DNA of 64,000 nucleotides. Source: Crenobacter oryzisoli. Lineage in GTDB: Bacteria > Pseudomonadota > Gammaproteobacteria > Burkholderiales > Chromobacteriaceae. The DNA lies in NCBI RefSeq assembly GCF_030385785.1, contig NZ_JAUEDK010000004.1, forward strand, positions 62,001 to 126,000. The letters run 5' to 3'. This document shows, one piece after another, positions 44,394 through 54,149 of this stretch (positions within the stretch are counted from its first letter, which is position 1; every line of letters starts with the position of its first letter). The position numbers and the translations under genes were made by a program. The notes under the pieces were generated by a model that was given only the letters and a program-made list of their open reading frames with translations, did not search any database and had not been told where the DNA came from.

Positions 44394-45152
44394 ATGAGCG
44401 AAGCTTTTGAAGCAGCAGACGTGCAGACGATGGCGGCGGAGTCGTCCGTTTCCTCGCGATTGCTGGAATTGGCCGAACCTGCCAATGAAGTCGACCGCAT
44501 CTACTCGGAGATCTTCGATGCGGTGATCGACCACCGTCTACTGCCCGGCGTCAAGCTGACCGAGGCGGTGCTGTGCGATGTGTTCCATTGCTCGCGCGGT
44601 ACGGTGCGCGCCGCGCTGGCGCGCTTGGCGCACGACAAGATCGTCGAGCTGCTGCCGAACCGGGGTGCCTTTGTCGCGACGCCCGACCTGAAAGAAACCC
44701 GCGATGTGTTCGAGGCGCGCCGGATGGTCGAGGGTGCCATTCTCGACAAGCTGCTGACGCTGCCGGATCTGCCGTTGCGCCTGTTGCCGCTGCGCCAGAT
44801 GGTGGAGGAGGAGCGTGCCGCGTTCAGCCGCAAGGATCGGGTCACCTGGATCCGCCTCTCCAACGCCTTTCACGTGCAGTTGGCCAAATTGGCCGACAAC
44901 GAGGTGCTGACTGATCTGATGCGCAGCCTCGCCTCGCGTACTTCTCTGATCATTGCGCTCTACGACGTGCCGGGCCGCAGTGCCTGCTCGTTCGACGAGC
45001 ACGACCGCATTCTTGCCAGCCTCGAGGCGCGCGATCGCGCCGGTGTGCTGGACGCGATGAATCATCACCTGCAGGACTGCGAGCGTCGCTTGCGTTTCGA
45101 AGACGATGGCATGCAGGCAGACCTCAGGGCTGTTTTCAACCTGAAGCGTTGA
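44394..45152 (+). CDS. GntR-family (FCD) regulator of urate genes
   Basis: 252 residues. The winged helix-turn-helix spans about 35-95 (DRIYSEIFDAVIDHRLLPGV, FHCSRGTVRAALARLAHDKI, LPNRGAFVATPD). The FCD effector domain (about 110-240) has metal-binding His residues in SNAFHVQLAKLA, SFDEHDRILASLE and MNHHLQDCE. Placement suggests control of uraH-puuD and of puuE-uraD-alc-allA, with a ureide or urate as effector; this is inference. ATG 44394 follows a purine-rich ggggcagaag; a TTG at 44337 would fall inside operator 2. Confidence 0.85.
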   Translation: MSEAFEAADVQTMAAESSVSSRLLELAEPANEVDRIYSEIFDAVIDHRLLPGVKLTEAVLCDVFHCSRGTVRAALARLAHDKIVELLPNRGAFVATPDLKETRDVFEARRMVEGAILDKLLTLPDLPLRLLPLRQMVEEERAAFSRKDRVTWIRLSNAFHVQLAKLADNEVLTDLMRSLASRTSLIIALYDVPGRSACSFDEHDRILASLEARDRAGVLDAMNHHLQDCERRLRFEDDGMQADLRAVFNLKR

Positions 45153-45177
45153 GCCCAAGAGATAAAGGAAGCCCAAG

Positions 45178-46101
45178 ATGAGCAAGCAATACCCACGCGA
45201 CCTGGTCGGCTACGGCCGCAATGTTCCGCAAGCCAACTGGCCGGGCAATGCCCGCATCGCGCTGCAGTTCGTCCTCAACTACGAAGAGGGCGGCGAGAAC
45301 TGTGTGCTGCACGGTGACAAGGCGTCGGAACAATTCCTGTCCGAGATCGTCGGCGCGGCGGCCTACGAAGACCGTCACATGTCGATGGAGTCGATCTACG
45401 AATACGGCTCTCGTGCCGGTGTATGGCGCATCCTGAACGAATTCGAAGGTCGCGGCTGGCCGCTGACCATCTTCGGCGTAGCCACCGCGCTGCAGCGTCA
45501 CCCGGAAGTGGCCAAGGCCTTCGTCGAAGGCGGCCACGAGATCGCCTGCCACGGACTGAAGTGGATTCACTATCAGCACATCGACAAGGAAACCGAGCGC
45601 CAGCACATGAAGGAAGCCATGCAGATCATCAAGGATCTGCTCGGCGTGACGCCGGAGGGCTGGTACACCGGCCGCGACAGCCCGAATACCCGCCAACTGG
45701 TGGTCGAGCACGGCGGCTTCGCCTACGACTCCGACTACTACGGCGATGACCTGCCGTTCTGGAGCGAAGTGGAGCTGTCCGACGGCAGCACCAAGCCGCA
45801 TCTGGTCGTGCCGTATACCCTCGACACCAACGACATGCGCTTTGCGACCCCGCAGGGCTTCAACACCGGCGAGCACTTCTACCAATACCTGAAGGACGCT
45901 TTCGACGTGCTCTACGCCGAGGGCGAGACCGCACCGAAGATGCTGTCCATCGGCATGCACTGCCGCCTGCTCGGCCGCCCGGGCCGCTTCGCCGCCTTCC
46001 GCCGCTTCCTCGACTACGTGGCCAGCCACGAGCAGGTCTGGGTGGCGCGCCGCATTGATATCGCACGGCACTGGGCTGAAACCCATCCGTACAGCAAATA
46101 A
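45178..46101 (+). CDS. puuE: PuuE, polysaccharide-deacetylase-type allantoinase
   Basis: 307 residues of the NodB-fold allantoinase family, distinct from metal-dependent AllB. Diagnostic parts are YPRDLVGYGRNVPQANWPGN, LQFVLNYEEGGENCVLHGD, GHEIACHGLKWIHY and GWYTGRDSPNTRQL. It converts S-allantoin to allantoate. It is 25 bp after the GntR gene and 15 bp before uraD, so it is probably co-transcribed with both. Confidence 0.95.
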   Translation: MSKQYPRDLVGYGRNVPQANWPGNARIALQFVLNYEEGGENCVLHGDKASEQFLSEIVGAAAYEDRHMSMESIYEYGSRAGVWRILNEFEGRGWPLTIFGVATALQRHPEVAKAFVEGGHEIACHGLKWIHYQHIDKETERQHMKEAMQIIKDLLGVTPEGWYTGRDSPNTRQLVVEHGGFAYDSDYYGDDLPFWSEVELSDGSTKPHLVVPYTLDTNDMRFATPQGFNTGEHFYQYLKDAFDVLYAEGETAPKMLSIGMHCRLLGRPGRFAAFRRFLDYVASHEQVWVARRIDIARHWAETHPYSK

Positions 46102-46116
46102 GACCAGGACAAGACA

Positions 46117-46635
46117 ATGAGCAAGACCATTTCGCTGCAAGCCCTGAACGACGCCCCGGTGGCCGAGTTCGTCGCCGTGCTCGGCGGCATCTTCGAGCAC
46201 TCGCCGTGGGTAGCCGAGCGCGCCGCTACCAAGCGCCCGTTCGCCAACATGGCCGAACTGCACGCCACGATGATCAACGAGATCGAAGAAGCCGGCCTCG
46301 ATGCCCAGCTGAAGCTGATCCGCGCCCACCCGGAACTGGCCGGCAAGGCGGCGGTGCGAGGCGAGCTGACCGACGAGTCGACCTCGGAGCAGGCCGGCGC
46401 CGGCCTCGACAAGTGCTCGGCCGAGGAGTTTGCCAAGCTGACTAGCCTGAACGAGGAATACAACGCCAAGTTCGGCTTCCCGTTCATCCTGGCGGTTCGC
46501 GGCTACGACCGTGCCGGCATCATTGCCGAGTTCGAGCGTCGCACCGCGCTGCCGGTCGAGCAGGAGCGGGCAGAAAGCCTCAAGCAAATCTACAAGATCG
46601 GCGGCTTCCGTCTCAATGATCTGATCGTCGGCTAA
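46117..46635 (+). CDS. uraD: UraD, OHCU decarboxylase
   Basis: 172 residues, usual size for 2-oxo-4-hydroxy-4-carboxy-5-ureidoimidazoline decarboxylase. Motifs are [31 protein letters not shown] (catalytic His), and [20 protein letters not shown]. It yields S-allantoin from the UraH product. Its position in the operon between PuuE and allantoicase fits the pathway. Confidence 0.95.
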   Translation: MSKTISLQALNDAPVAEFVAVLGGIFEHSPWVAERAATKRPFANMAELHATMINEIEEAGLDAQLKLIRAHPELAGKAAVRGELTDESTSEQAGAGLDKCSAEEFAKLTSLNEEYNAKFGFPFILAVRGYDRAGIIAEFERRTALPVEQERAESLKQIYKIGGFRLNDLIVG

Positions 46636-46721
46636 TCGCGGACTTATCGCCAAGTCTTCCGGCCGACCCCGCCTGTCGCGGCCTCGGTCCGGAAGCAACA
46701 AACCATAAAAGGAGAATGACC

Positions 46722-47765
46722 ATGGCAGCACCGAATGCTCCGGTAGGAACCGTCATCAATTCCCGTCCCGCCGAGTCGGTACCGGAATTCGCTACCCGTT
46801 ATACCAACCTGGCTCACCCGGACTTCGGCGCCAAGGTCCTGTTCTGCACCGATGAATGGTTCGCTCCGGCCGAGCGCATGCTGCAAGCGTCGGAAGCCGT
46901 GTTCATCGTTGGCAAGTTCGACGATCACGGCAAGTGGATGGATGGCTGGGAAACCCGCCGTCGCCGCAACGGTGGTCATGACTACGCCATCGTCAAGCTG
47001 GGCCTGCCGGGCGTGATCAAGGGTTTCGACGTTGAAACCAGCCACTTCACCGGCAACTACCCGCCGGCCGCATCGATCGAGGCCTGCTACAGCGAAACCG
47101 ACCCGACCGACGCCACCGAGTGGACCGAAATCGTTGCGACCACCTCGCTGAACGGCGACTCGCACCACTTCTTCGAAATCTCCGACGAGCGTCCGTGGAC
47201 CCACCTGCGCCTGCACATCTATCCGGACGGCGGCGTGGCCCGCTTCCGCGTATACGGTCTGCCGCAGTGCGACTGGGACAAGAAGGACCCGAGCCAGATC
47301 TATGAAGTGTCGGCGCTGGAAAACGGCGGCCGCATCGTTGCTTACAACAACGCCCACTTCGGCGTGCCGTTCCGCCTGGTGATGCCGGGGCGCGGCGTGA
47401 ACATGGGCGACGGTTGGGAAACCCGCCGCCGTCGCGAGCCGGGCAACGACTGGTGCATCGTCGAGTTGGGCCACCCGGCTATCGTCGAGAAGATCGAAGT
47501 CGACACCGCTCACTTCAAGGGCAACTACCCGGACCGCGTGTCGATCCAGGCTGCTTACGTGACCAACAGCACCGACCAGTCGATCGTGACCCAGGCGATG
47601 TTCTGGGACACCCTGCTGCCGGAACAGAAGACCGAGATGGACAAGCAGCACTACTACGGCAAGGAGCAGATCCGCGAGATCGGCCCGGTGACCCACGTGC
47701 GCCTGAACATCTTCCCGGACGGTGGTGTAAGCCGCCTGCGTATCTGGGGCAAGCTCGCCGACTAA
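46722..47765 (+). CDS. alc: Allantoicase
   Basis: 347 residues containing two homologous allantoicase repeats. The first has [20 protein letters not shown] and [11 protein letters not shown]; the second has [20 protein letters not shown] and [11 protein letters not shown]. It splits allantoate into ureidoglycolate and urea. ATG 46722 is favoured over 46716 because the aaaaggaga Shine-Dalgarno would touch the latter. It lies 86 bp after uraD. Confidence 0.95.
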   Translation: MAAPNAPVGTVINSRPAESVPEFATRYTNLAHPDFGAKVLFCTDEWFAPAERMLQASEAVFIVGKFDDHGKWMDGWETRRRRNGGHDYAIVKLGLPGVIKGFDVETSHFTGNYPPAASIEACYSETDPTDATEWTEIVATTSLNGDSHHFFEISDERPWTHLRLHIYPDGGVARFRVYGLPQCDWDKKDPSQIYEVSALENGGRIVAYNNAHFGVPFRLVMPGRGVNMGDGWETRRRREPGNDWCIVELGHPAIVEKIEVDTAHFKGNYPDRVSIQAAYVTNSTDQSIVTQAMFWDTLLPEQKTEMDKQHYYGKEQIREIGPVTHVRLNIFPDGGVSRLRIWGKLAD

Positions 47766-47787
47766 GCGCCTGGTGACATGAAGTTTT

Positions 47788-47812
47788 GGCCCCGCTCCTT
47801 GTGGGCGGGGCC
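47788..47812 (+). other. GC hairpin between alc and allA
   Basis: 8-bp stem ggccccgc / gcggggcc without a T-tract; likely partial terminator or mRNA stabiliser in the operon. Confidence 0.45.
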
Positions 47813-47837
47813 GCCATCAAATAGAGGAGACCACACC

Positions 47838-48344
47838 ATGGCGACGTTGAAACTCGAAGCGCTGACCAAGGAAGCTTTCGCCCCCTTCGGCGAAGTGATC
47901 GAGATCGCGGGCAGCGACTGGTTCCCGATCAACAAGGGCACCACCCAGCGCTACCACAAGCTCGGCCTCACCGACGTCGTCGGTGAAGATTGCCAAGTTG
48001 CCATTAGCATGGCCCGTGGCGATGCCTTCAATTTCCCGCTGGAAGTCACGATGCTCGAGCGTCACCCGCTCGGCAGCCAGGCTTTCATCCCATGCAGCAA
48101 TGCCCCGTTTGTCGTCGTTGTCGCCCCGAATGGCGCGGACGACAAGCCCGACGAGTCCGGCCTGCGCGCCTTCTGGGTCGAGGGCAACCAGGGCGTGAAC
48201 TATTTCCGTGGCACCTGGCACCACCCGCTGGTGACCATCGGCCAGGTAGGCGATTTCATCGTGGTCGACCGCGTCGGCCCCGGCCACAACTGCGACGAAG
48301 TCGATCTCAAGCAGGTTTACCAGTTGCTGGGCAAAGACGCCTGA
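47838..48344 (+). CDS. allA: AllA, ureidoglycolate lyase
   Basis: 168 residues of the AllA family. Motifs are LTKEAFAPFGEVIEIAG near the start, FPLEVTMLERHPLGSQAFIP (metal-ligand His region), GVNYFRGTWHHPLVTIGQVG and FIVVDRVGPGHNCDEVDL. It cleaves ureidoglycolate to glyoxylate and urea, linking this operon to gcl. ATG 47838 follows gaggaga by 7 bp. A decayed permease gene follows. Confidence 0.95.
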   Translation: MATLKLEALTKEAFAPFGEVIEIAGSDWFPINKGTTQRYHKLGLTDVVGEDCQVAISMARGDAFNFPLEVTMLERHPLGSQAFIPCSNAPFVVVVAPNGADDKPDESGLRAFWVEGNQGVNYFRGTWHHPLVTIGQVGDFIVVDRVGPGHNCDEVDLKQVYQLLGKDA

Positions 48345-48378
48345 TACGGCGCGCATCCCGCCCAATCCCAAGCTTTAG

Positions 48379-48763
48379 GGGCTGCTTTACGTCGGCCTTG
48401 TGGTGGCGTGGCTTTGCATGAGCAGCCACGCCACTTTTTCGCCCGTGCTGTGCGCCGCCGGTATCGTGATGTTCGATATCGTGCTCGCCTCCAGCATCAA
48501 GATGCTGGGGCAAAGCGGACTACTCGACCAGACGCTACGATAAGTACGTCGTGATGGTGATCCCGACCTCATCGTCGGGGCTGCCGATGGCGAAGGCGCT
48601 GGCTCTACTGCTGTGCTGCGGCATTCGGCTTGCAACGCTGGGTGTGGTGACCTTGAATCTATACTTCAATCGCGCTGAAGAAGCGGTGGCGGCTGGCCGC
48701 GGTGAATCGCTCGAGGCTGCGCCGAAGGCCGGTCGGTGTCGCATTAAACCACTCGTCGCGTGA
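48379..48763 (+). pseudogene. C-terminal relic of an NCS2-type purine permease
   Basis: Two frames together resemble the end of nucleobase:cation symporter-2 (xanthine/urate permease) proteins. Frame one (48379-48543) reads SPVLCAAGIVMFDIVLASSI then KMLG, like the family's PVLGGAGxVMFGMVAAxGI. After a stop at 48541, the +1 frame reads RRYDKYVVMVIP, then LLLCCGIRLATLGVVTLNLY and FNR, like LLHSGILLATLxAVLLNLFFN. The roughly 350 N-terminal residues are missing, and the part between the two segments seems shortened. Recognition is from memory of the family, without a search. It sits where a urate or xanthine transporter would be expected. Confidence 0.7.
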
Positions 48764-49182
48764 ACAGAGGATGACATTGCGACCGTATTAAGATATTTTA
48801 CGTGAAGAGAATTGCGGTGGTTTCCGATGAAACCGCCTGCATTTGTCGGTGACCCCATCCGGCTGCCGGGCAGCAATGTCCGATAATCGAATGGAGTTAC
48901 CCCGGCCTTAAAGGCTGGACAAATCCAAGAACAGGTATAGTCGTTATCCGGTTCGTCAGGGCCGGAAGTGCTGCAGTATCCGAGTTTTCGACTAGTGTCC
49001 TGCATCGTGGTATCACCATCGGAGTCAGGGTGGCCGCTCGGCCAACCTTCTTCCAGAACGGCGGCCAACAGCAGGAGGGGCCAGCCATCGCGGGAGCGCA
49101 AGCTCCTGCCGGTTGCAGCCGTAACAGCGCCGGCGTTGTTCCTTCAGAAAACAACCCGGCGAAACAGGAAGAGGAGAATGAC
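48764..49182 (+). other. Non-coding leader region before xdhA
   Basis: About 420 bp with no convincing gene. A hairpin with stem ggtttc / gaaacc (near 48817-48832) is the only clear structure. It presumably carries the xdhABC promoter. No copy of the TTGT-ACAA operator was found. Confidence 0.45.
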
Positions 49183-50622
49183 ATGACTCACCGTACATCG
49201 GTTCGGTTTTTTCTGAACGGCCAGCTGCATGAAGTAGTGCCGAGCTCGCCGACTCAAACGCTGCTGAATTATCTGCGCGAAGACGTCGGTCTGACCGGCA
49301 CCAAGGAAGGCTGTGCAGAAGGGGACTGCGGTGCCTGCACCGTGACCGAGGCCACCCTCGAGGCCGACGGCAAGGTGCATTTCCGTGCCATCAACGCCTG
49401 CATCCGCTTCGTGCCGTCGCTCGACGGCAAGGCGCTCTGGACCGTTGAAGGCGTTGCCCAGCAGGACGGCAGCTTGCACCCGGTTCAGCAGGCGATGGTC
49501 GACTGCCACGGCTCGCAGTGCGGTTTCTGTACCCCTGGCTTCGTGATGTCGATGTACACCATGTACCAGAACGGCGACGTGAAGCCGTGCCGCGACGAAG
49601 TACTCGACAACCTGTCCGGTAACCTGTGCCGTTGCACCGGCTACCGTCCGATCATCGACGCGGTACAGAGCATGGGCAGCTACCCGGCCGTGCCGACCGA
49701 CGTGGATGCCGTCACCGAACAGCTCAAGTCGATTCGCCCGGACAGCACCGTCGCCCTGGAAAGCAATGGTCAGCGCTATTTTGCGCCGGCGACTGCCGCC
49801 GAGCTGGCTTCCCTCTACGAGCAATATCCGGATGCGATCATCCTCGCCGGCGGTACCGACGTTGGCCTGTGGGTGACCAAGCACCTGATGACGCTGAAGA
49901 CTGTCATCTATCTTGGCAATGTCGAAGAGCTCAAGGTCATCGAGCAGAACGACAGCGAGATCCGCATCAACGCCGCGTCGCTGCTCAACGACGCTTTCCC
50001 GGCGCTGGTCAACGAATATCCGGAACTGGAAGAGCTGTGGAAGCGCTTCTCGTCGATGCCGATTCGTAACTCCGGCACCCTGGTCGGCAACGTGGCCAAC
50101 GGCTCGCCGATCGGCGACTCCGCTCCTATCCTGATCGCCATCGGCACCCGCGTGGTGCTGCGCAAGGGCGAGCGCCGTCGCGAACTGGCGCTGGAAGACC
50201 TCTATCTCGACTACCGCAAGCAGGACCGCGAAGCGGGCGAATTCGTCGAGGCCATCGTGGTGCCGAAACGCCGCGCCGACCAGGCCGTGGCGACCTACAA
50301 GCTGTCCAAGCGTTTTGACCAGGACATCTCTGCCGTCTGCGGTGCCTACGCGCTGCGTCTGGACAACGGCAAGGTAGCCGATGCACGCATCGCCTACGGC
50401 GGCATGGCCGCCACCTCCAAGCGCGCGATCAGCACCGAGAAGGCGCTGATCGGCAAGCAGTGGAGCGAGGAGACCGTGCGCGCGGCGATGGACGCGATGG
50501 GCGAGGACTACCGCCCGATGACCGACATGCGCGCTTCCAGCGACTACCGCATCAAGACGGCGAAGAACCTGCTCTTGCGGTTCTATCTTGAGTCCACCGG
50601 CGCAGCCGACACCCGCGTGTGA
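49183..50622 (+). CDS. xdhA: XdhA, xanthine dehydrogenase small subunit
   Basis: 479 residues with a 2Fe-2S domain (about 1-165) and an FAD domain (about 185-475). Iron-sulfur cysteines appear in CAEGDCGACTV, CGFCTPGFVMS and CRCTGYRPI. The FAD loop is ILAGGTDVGLWVTK, with PIRNSGTLVGNVANGSPIGD. It carries electrons from the molybdenum subunit to NAD. ATG 49183 follows gaagaggaga; the open frame upstream to 49030 is not family-like. Confidence 0.95.
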   Translation: MTHRTSVRFFLNGQLHEVVPSSPTQTLLNYLREDVGLTGTKEGCAEGDCGACTVTEATLEADGKVHFRAINACIRFVPSLDGKALWTVEGVAQQDGSLHPVQQAMVDCHGSQCGFCTPGFVMSMYTMYQNGDVKPCRDEVLDNLSGNLCRCTGYRPIIDAVQSMGSYPAVPTDVDAVTEQLKSIRPDSTVALESNGQRYFAPATAAELASLYEQYPDAIILAGGTDVGLWVTKHLMTLKTVIYLGNVEELKVIEQNDSEIRINAASLLNDAFPALVNEYPELEELWKRFSSMPIRNSGTLVGNVANGSPIGDSAPILIAIGTRVVLRKGERRRELALEDLYLDYRKQDREAGEFVEAIVVPKRRADQAVATYKLSKRFDQDISAVCGAYALRLDNGKVADARIAYGGMAATSKRAISTEKALIGKQWSEETVRAAMDAMGEDYRPMTDMRASSDYRIKTAKNLLLRFYLESTGAADTRV

Positions 50623-50657
50623 TTGACAGGCTACGAATCAGAGATAGAGGAATGACC

Positions 50658-52994
50658 ATGCAAAACACTCAACACCGTACCGTAGGCCAGTCGCTGTTCC
50701 ACGAGAGCGCCCACCTGCACGTGACCGGCCGCGCCACCTACACCGACGACATCCCGGAACGCCAGGGCACCCTGCACGCTGCAATGGGCCTGTCGGCCAA
50801 GGCGCACGCCAAGATCAAATCGATGGACCTGTCGGCCGTGAAGGCCGCGCCAGGCGTGATCGCCGTGATCACCCTGGACGACGTGCCGGGCGACAAGTAC
50901 CTCGGCCCGTTCCTGCACGACGAACCGGTCTTCGCCGACGGCGAGACGCTGTACGTCGGCCAGCCGATGTTCGCCGTGGCCGCAACCAGCCACGACCTGG
51001 CGCGCCGCGCCGCCAAGCTCGCCAAGGTCGAGTACGAAGACCTGCCGGCAATCCTGACCGCGCAGCAAGGCGCCGAAGAGAAGGCCTACGTGCTGCCGCC
51101 GGTGCACATCGCCCGCGGTGACGTCGAGGCGAAGCTCGCGTCCGCACCGCACCGCCACGATGGCGACTTCTACGTCGGCGGCCAGGAACAGTTCTACTTG
51201 GAAGGCCAGATCGCCTACGCGCTGCCGGGCGAAGACATGGACATGCATGTCTACTGCTCGACCCAGCACCCGTCGGAAATGCAGTTCATGGTCGCGCACG
51301 CACTCGGCCAGCCGGTGCACGGCATCAAGGTGGAGTGCCGCCGCATGGGCGGTGGTTTCGGTGGCAAGGAAACCCAGTCGTGGTACTTCGCGACCGTAGC
51401 GGCCATCCTCGCGCGCCGCACCGGCAAGCCGGTGAAGCTGCGCGCCGACCGCGACGACGACATGATGATCACCGGCAAGCGCCACGACTTCCGCGCGCTG
51501 TTCGATGTCGGTTACAACGACGACGGCCGCATCCTGGGCGTGAAGTTCCAGTACCAGCTGCGTTGCGGTTTCTCGGCCGACCTGTCCGGCCCGGTAGGCG
51601 ACCGCCAGATCTTCCACTCGGACAACGCCTACTACCTGGACACCTTCGACATCCTGTCGATCCGTGCCAAGACCAATACCCAGTCGAACACCGCGTTCCG
51701 CGGCTTCGGTGGTCCTCAGGGCATCATCGCGATCGAGTACGTGATCGACGATATCGCCCGCAAACTGGGCAAGGACCCGCTGGAGGTGCGCAAGGCCAAC
51801 TTCTATGGCAAGACCGAGCGCAATGTCACTCCGTACCAGATGACGGTGGAAGACAACGTGATCCACGAACTGGTCGGTCAGCTCGAGGAAAGCTCGGAGT
51901 ACCAGAAGCGCCGCGCCGAGATTGACGCGTTCAACGCCACTAGCCCGGTGCTGAAGAAAGGCCTGTCGCTGGTGCCGGTGAAGTTCGGTATCTCGTTTAC
52001 CGCGACCCAGTTCAACCAGGCTGGCGCGCTGCTGCACATCTACACCGACGGTTCGGTGCTGATCAACCACGGCGGCACCGAAATGGGCCAGGGCCTGAAC
52101 ACCAAGGTCGCCCAGGTGGTGGCCGAGGAACTGGGCGTTGATTTCAACCGCGTGCGCGTGTCGGCGACCGATACCTCCAAGGTGCCGAACACTTCGGCGA
52201 CCGCCGCGTCGACCGGTACCGACCTGAACGGCAAGGCCGCCCAGGACGCGGCGGTGAAGATCAAGACCGTGCTGGCCGAGTTTGCCGCGACCAAGTACGG
52301 CTGCGCGGCCGACGAGGTGAAGTTCCGCGACAACCACGTTGTATGCGGCGACAAGGCCTCGGTGCCGTTCGACGAGTTTGTCCGTGTCGCTTACACCGGC
52401 CGTGTGCCGCTGTGGTCGTCCGGCTTCTACCGTACGCCGAAGATCCACTACGACTTTGCCACGCTGACTGGCCGTCCGTTCTTCTACTTCGTGTACGGCG
52501 CGGCCTGCTCGGAAGTGATCGTCGACACGCTGACCGGCGAGAACCGCATCACTCGTTCCGACATCCTGTACGACGCCGGCAGCTCGATCAACCCGGCGAT
52601 CGACATCGGTCAGATCGAGGGCGGCTTCATCCAGGGCGCTGGCTGGCTGACCACCGAGGAACTGTGGTGGAACAAGGACGGCAAGCTGATGACGCATGCG
52701 CCGTCGACCTACAAGATCCCGGCCGTGTCGGACTGCCCGCCAGTGCTGAACGTGAAGCTGTTCGAGAACAGCAACGCCGAAGAGAGCATCTACCGCTCCA
52801 AGGCGCTGGGCGAGCCGCCGCTGCCGCTGGGCATGGCGGTGTTCTTGGCGATCCGCGACGCGATCGCCTCGCTCGGCGAAGGTCGCGTGGCGCCGCCGCT
52901 GAACGCGCCGGCGACTGCGGAGTCGATCCTGAACACGATCGAGATCGTGCAGGCCGAGGCGCGCGCCAAGCAGCTGGAGAAGGTGACGGTATGA
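50658..52994 (+). CDS. xdhB: XdhB, xanthine dehydrogenase molybdenum subunit
   Basis: 778 residues, standard length for XdhB. Moco-binding motifs are GGGFGGKETQSW, AFRGFGGPQGIIAIEYV and GTEMGQGLNTKVAQV, and the catalytic Glu lies in ALGEPPLPLG near the C-terminus. It hydroxylates hypoxanthine and xanthine to urate. ATG 50658 is favoured over 50652 by its 7-bp distance from gagg. Its stop overlaps the xdhC start. Confidence 0.96.
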   Translation: MQNTQHRTVGQSLFHESAHLHVTGRATYTDDIPERQGTLHAAMGLSAKAHAKIKSMDLSAVKAAPGVIAVITLDDVPGDKYLGPFLHDEPVFADGETLYVGQPMFAVAATSHDLARRAAKLAKVEYEDLPAILTAQQGAEEKAYVLPPVHIARGDVEAKLASAPHRHDGDFYVGGQEQFYLEGQIAYALPGEDMDMHVYCSTQHPSEMQFMVAHALGQPVHGIKVECRRMGGGFGGKETQSWYFATVAAILARRTGKPVKLRADRDDDMMITGKRHDFRALFDVGYNDDGRILGVKFQYQLRCGFSADLSGPVGDRQIFHSDNAYYLDTFDILSIRAKTNTQSNTAFRGFGGPQGIIAIEYVIDDIARKLGKDPLEVRKANFYGKTERNVTPYQMTVEDNVIHELVGQLEESSEYQKRRAEIDAFNATSPVLKKGLSLVPVKFGISFTATQFNQAGALLHIYTDGSVLINHGGTEMGQGLNTKVAQVVAEELGVDFNRVRVSATDTSKVPNTSATAASTGTDLNGKAAQDAAVKIKTVLAEFAATKYGCAADEVKFRDNHVVCGDKASVPFDEFVRVAYTGRVPLWSSGFYRTPKIHYDFATLTGRPFFYFVYGAACSEVIVDTLTGENRITRSDILYDAGSSINPAIDIGQIEGGFIQGAGWLTTEELWWNKDGKLMTHAPSTYKIPAVSDCPPVLNVKLFENSNAEESIYRSKALGEPPLPLGMAVFLAIRDAIASLGEGRVAPPLNAPATAESILNTIEIVQAEARAKQLEKVTV

Positions 52995-53992
52995 GCTTCC
53001 GTCCCGCCACCGGCGCCAACTGGCTCGCCGTGCTCGGCGCCGCGCAAGCGGCCAACGAGCCGGCGGTGCTGGTGACGGTCGCGCGGGCCGAAGGTTCTAC
53101 GCCGCGCCGTCCCGGTGCGCGGATGGTGGTCGGTCGCGACTGGCAGGCCGACACCATCGGCGGTGGCATGCTGGAGTTCCGTGCGATCGACGAGGCGCGT
53201 GCGATCATCGCGCAGGCATCGGTCGATGCGGCCGCGCCGCGGCGGATGAGGGTGCGTATGTCGCTGGGCGCGAGCCTGGGGCAGTGCTGCGGCGGGGTCG
53301 CGCATCTGGCATTCGAGCTGATCGACGCCAGTGACGCCGGCTGGCTGCAACAGCTGGTGCTGGCTGACCGGGCCCGCCAGACGCTGGTGCGCCAGGTGCC
53401 GCTGCAGTCGAATGCGCCGCTGACCTTGGCTGAACGCGACGAGATCGGGGAGACCCGGCTGTTGCGCTTCGACGACGCCGAGTGGCTGATCGACGTGGTG
53501 CATCCGGCGACGCTGCAGGTGGTGCTGTTCGGTGCCGGGCACGTTGGCCAGGCGCTGGTACACATGCTGTCGGCACTGCCTTGCCACGTGACCTGGCTCG
53601 ATCCGCGCGACGAGGTGTTTCCCGCGTCGCTGCCCGACAATGTCGTCGCCGAGTTCGGCGACGAGGGCGATGTGGCGCGTCAGCCATCCAGTGCATACTG
53701 GCTGATCCTGACGCACAGCCACACGCTGGACTTCGACATCCTTGAGGCGGTGCTGCGCCGCGACGATGCGGCCTATGTCGGGCTGATCGGCTCCAAGTCC
53801 AAGCGGGCGAGCTTCGTGCGCCGTCTACGCGACAAGGGGCTGTCGCTCGACAGCATCGAGCGGCAGCTGACCTGTCCGATTGGCGTCGACGGCATCGCCG
53901 GCAAGGAGCCGGCGGTGATCGCGGTAGCAGTAGCGGCCCAGCTGCTGCAGCACTTCGAGGCCAGCCGGCTCGCAGGGACTGCAGCGCAGTAA
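52991..53992 (+). CDS. xdhC: XdhC, xanthine dehydrogenase accessory protein
   Basis: 333 residues of the XdhC/CoxI family. The N-terminal domain has TVARAEGSTPRRPGARMVV and MSLGASLGQCCGGVAHL (conserved Cys pair). The C-terminal Rossmann domain starts LQVVLFGAGHVGQALVHML and includes YVGLIGSKSKRASFVRRLR. It binds, sulfurates and inserts molybdenum cofactor into XdhB. The ATG overlaps the xdhB stop (atga); the much longer upstream open frame lies inside xdhB and is not used. Confidence 0.95.
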   Translation: MSFRPATGANWLAVLGAAQAANEPAVLVTVARAEGSTPRRPGARMVVGRDWQADTIGGGMLEFRAIDEARAIIAQASVDAAAPRRMRVRMSLGASLGQCCGGVAHLAFELIDASDAGWLQQLVLADRARQTLVRQVPLQSNAPLTLAERDEIGETRLLRFDDAEWLIDVVHPATLQVVLFGAGHVGQALVHMLSALPCHVTWLDPRDEVFPASLPDNVVAEFGDEGDVARQPSSAYWLILTHSHTLDFDILEAVLRRDDAAYVGLIGSKSKRASFVRRLRDKGLSLDSIERQLTCPIGVDGIAGKEPAVIAVAVAAQLLQHFEASRLAGTAAQ

Positions 53993-54001
53993 GCTTTACA
54001 G

Positions 54002-54035
54002 GCCGTCGTGTTTCGGGAGGGACGCGACGGCTTTT
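54002..54035 (+). terminator. Terminator of xdhABC
   Basis: Stem gccgtcg / cgacggc with a 16-nt loop, then tttt. Confidence 0.65.
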
Positions 54036-54149
54036 CCTCACCTCCTGCGCCGGTACGCGCTTCAGTCCGCTGGTTATCCGACCAACGAGCCGAAGCCCAA
54101 CTACCGACGATCAAGGGGTTTCGGCCAATTCATGCATGAGAAGGCTGTC

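Noticed and set aside
50631-52697. A 688-codon open frame antisense to xdhB
   Set aside because: Same GC-bias artefact; xdhB on the other strand has full molybdopterin motifs.
52343-52990. A 216-codon in-frame extension upstream of xdhC
   Set aside because: It lies in another frame of xdhB; the XdhC family N-terminus starts at the ATG overlapping the xdhB stop.
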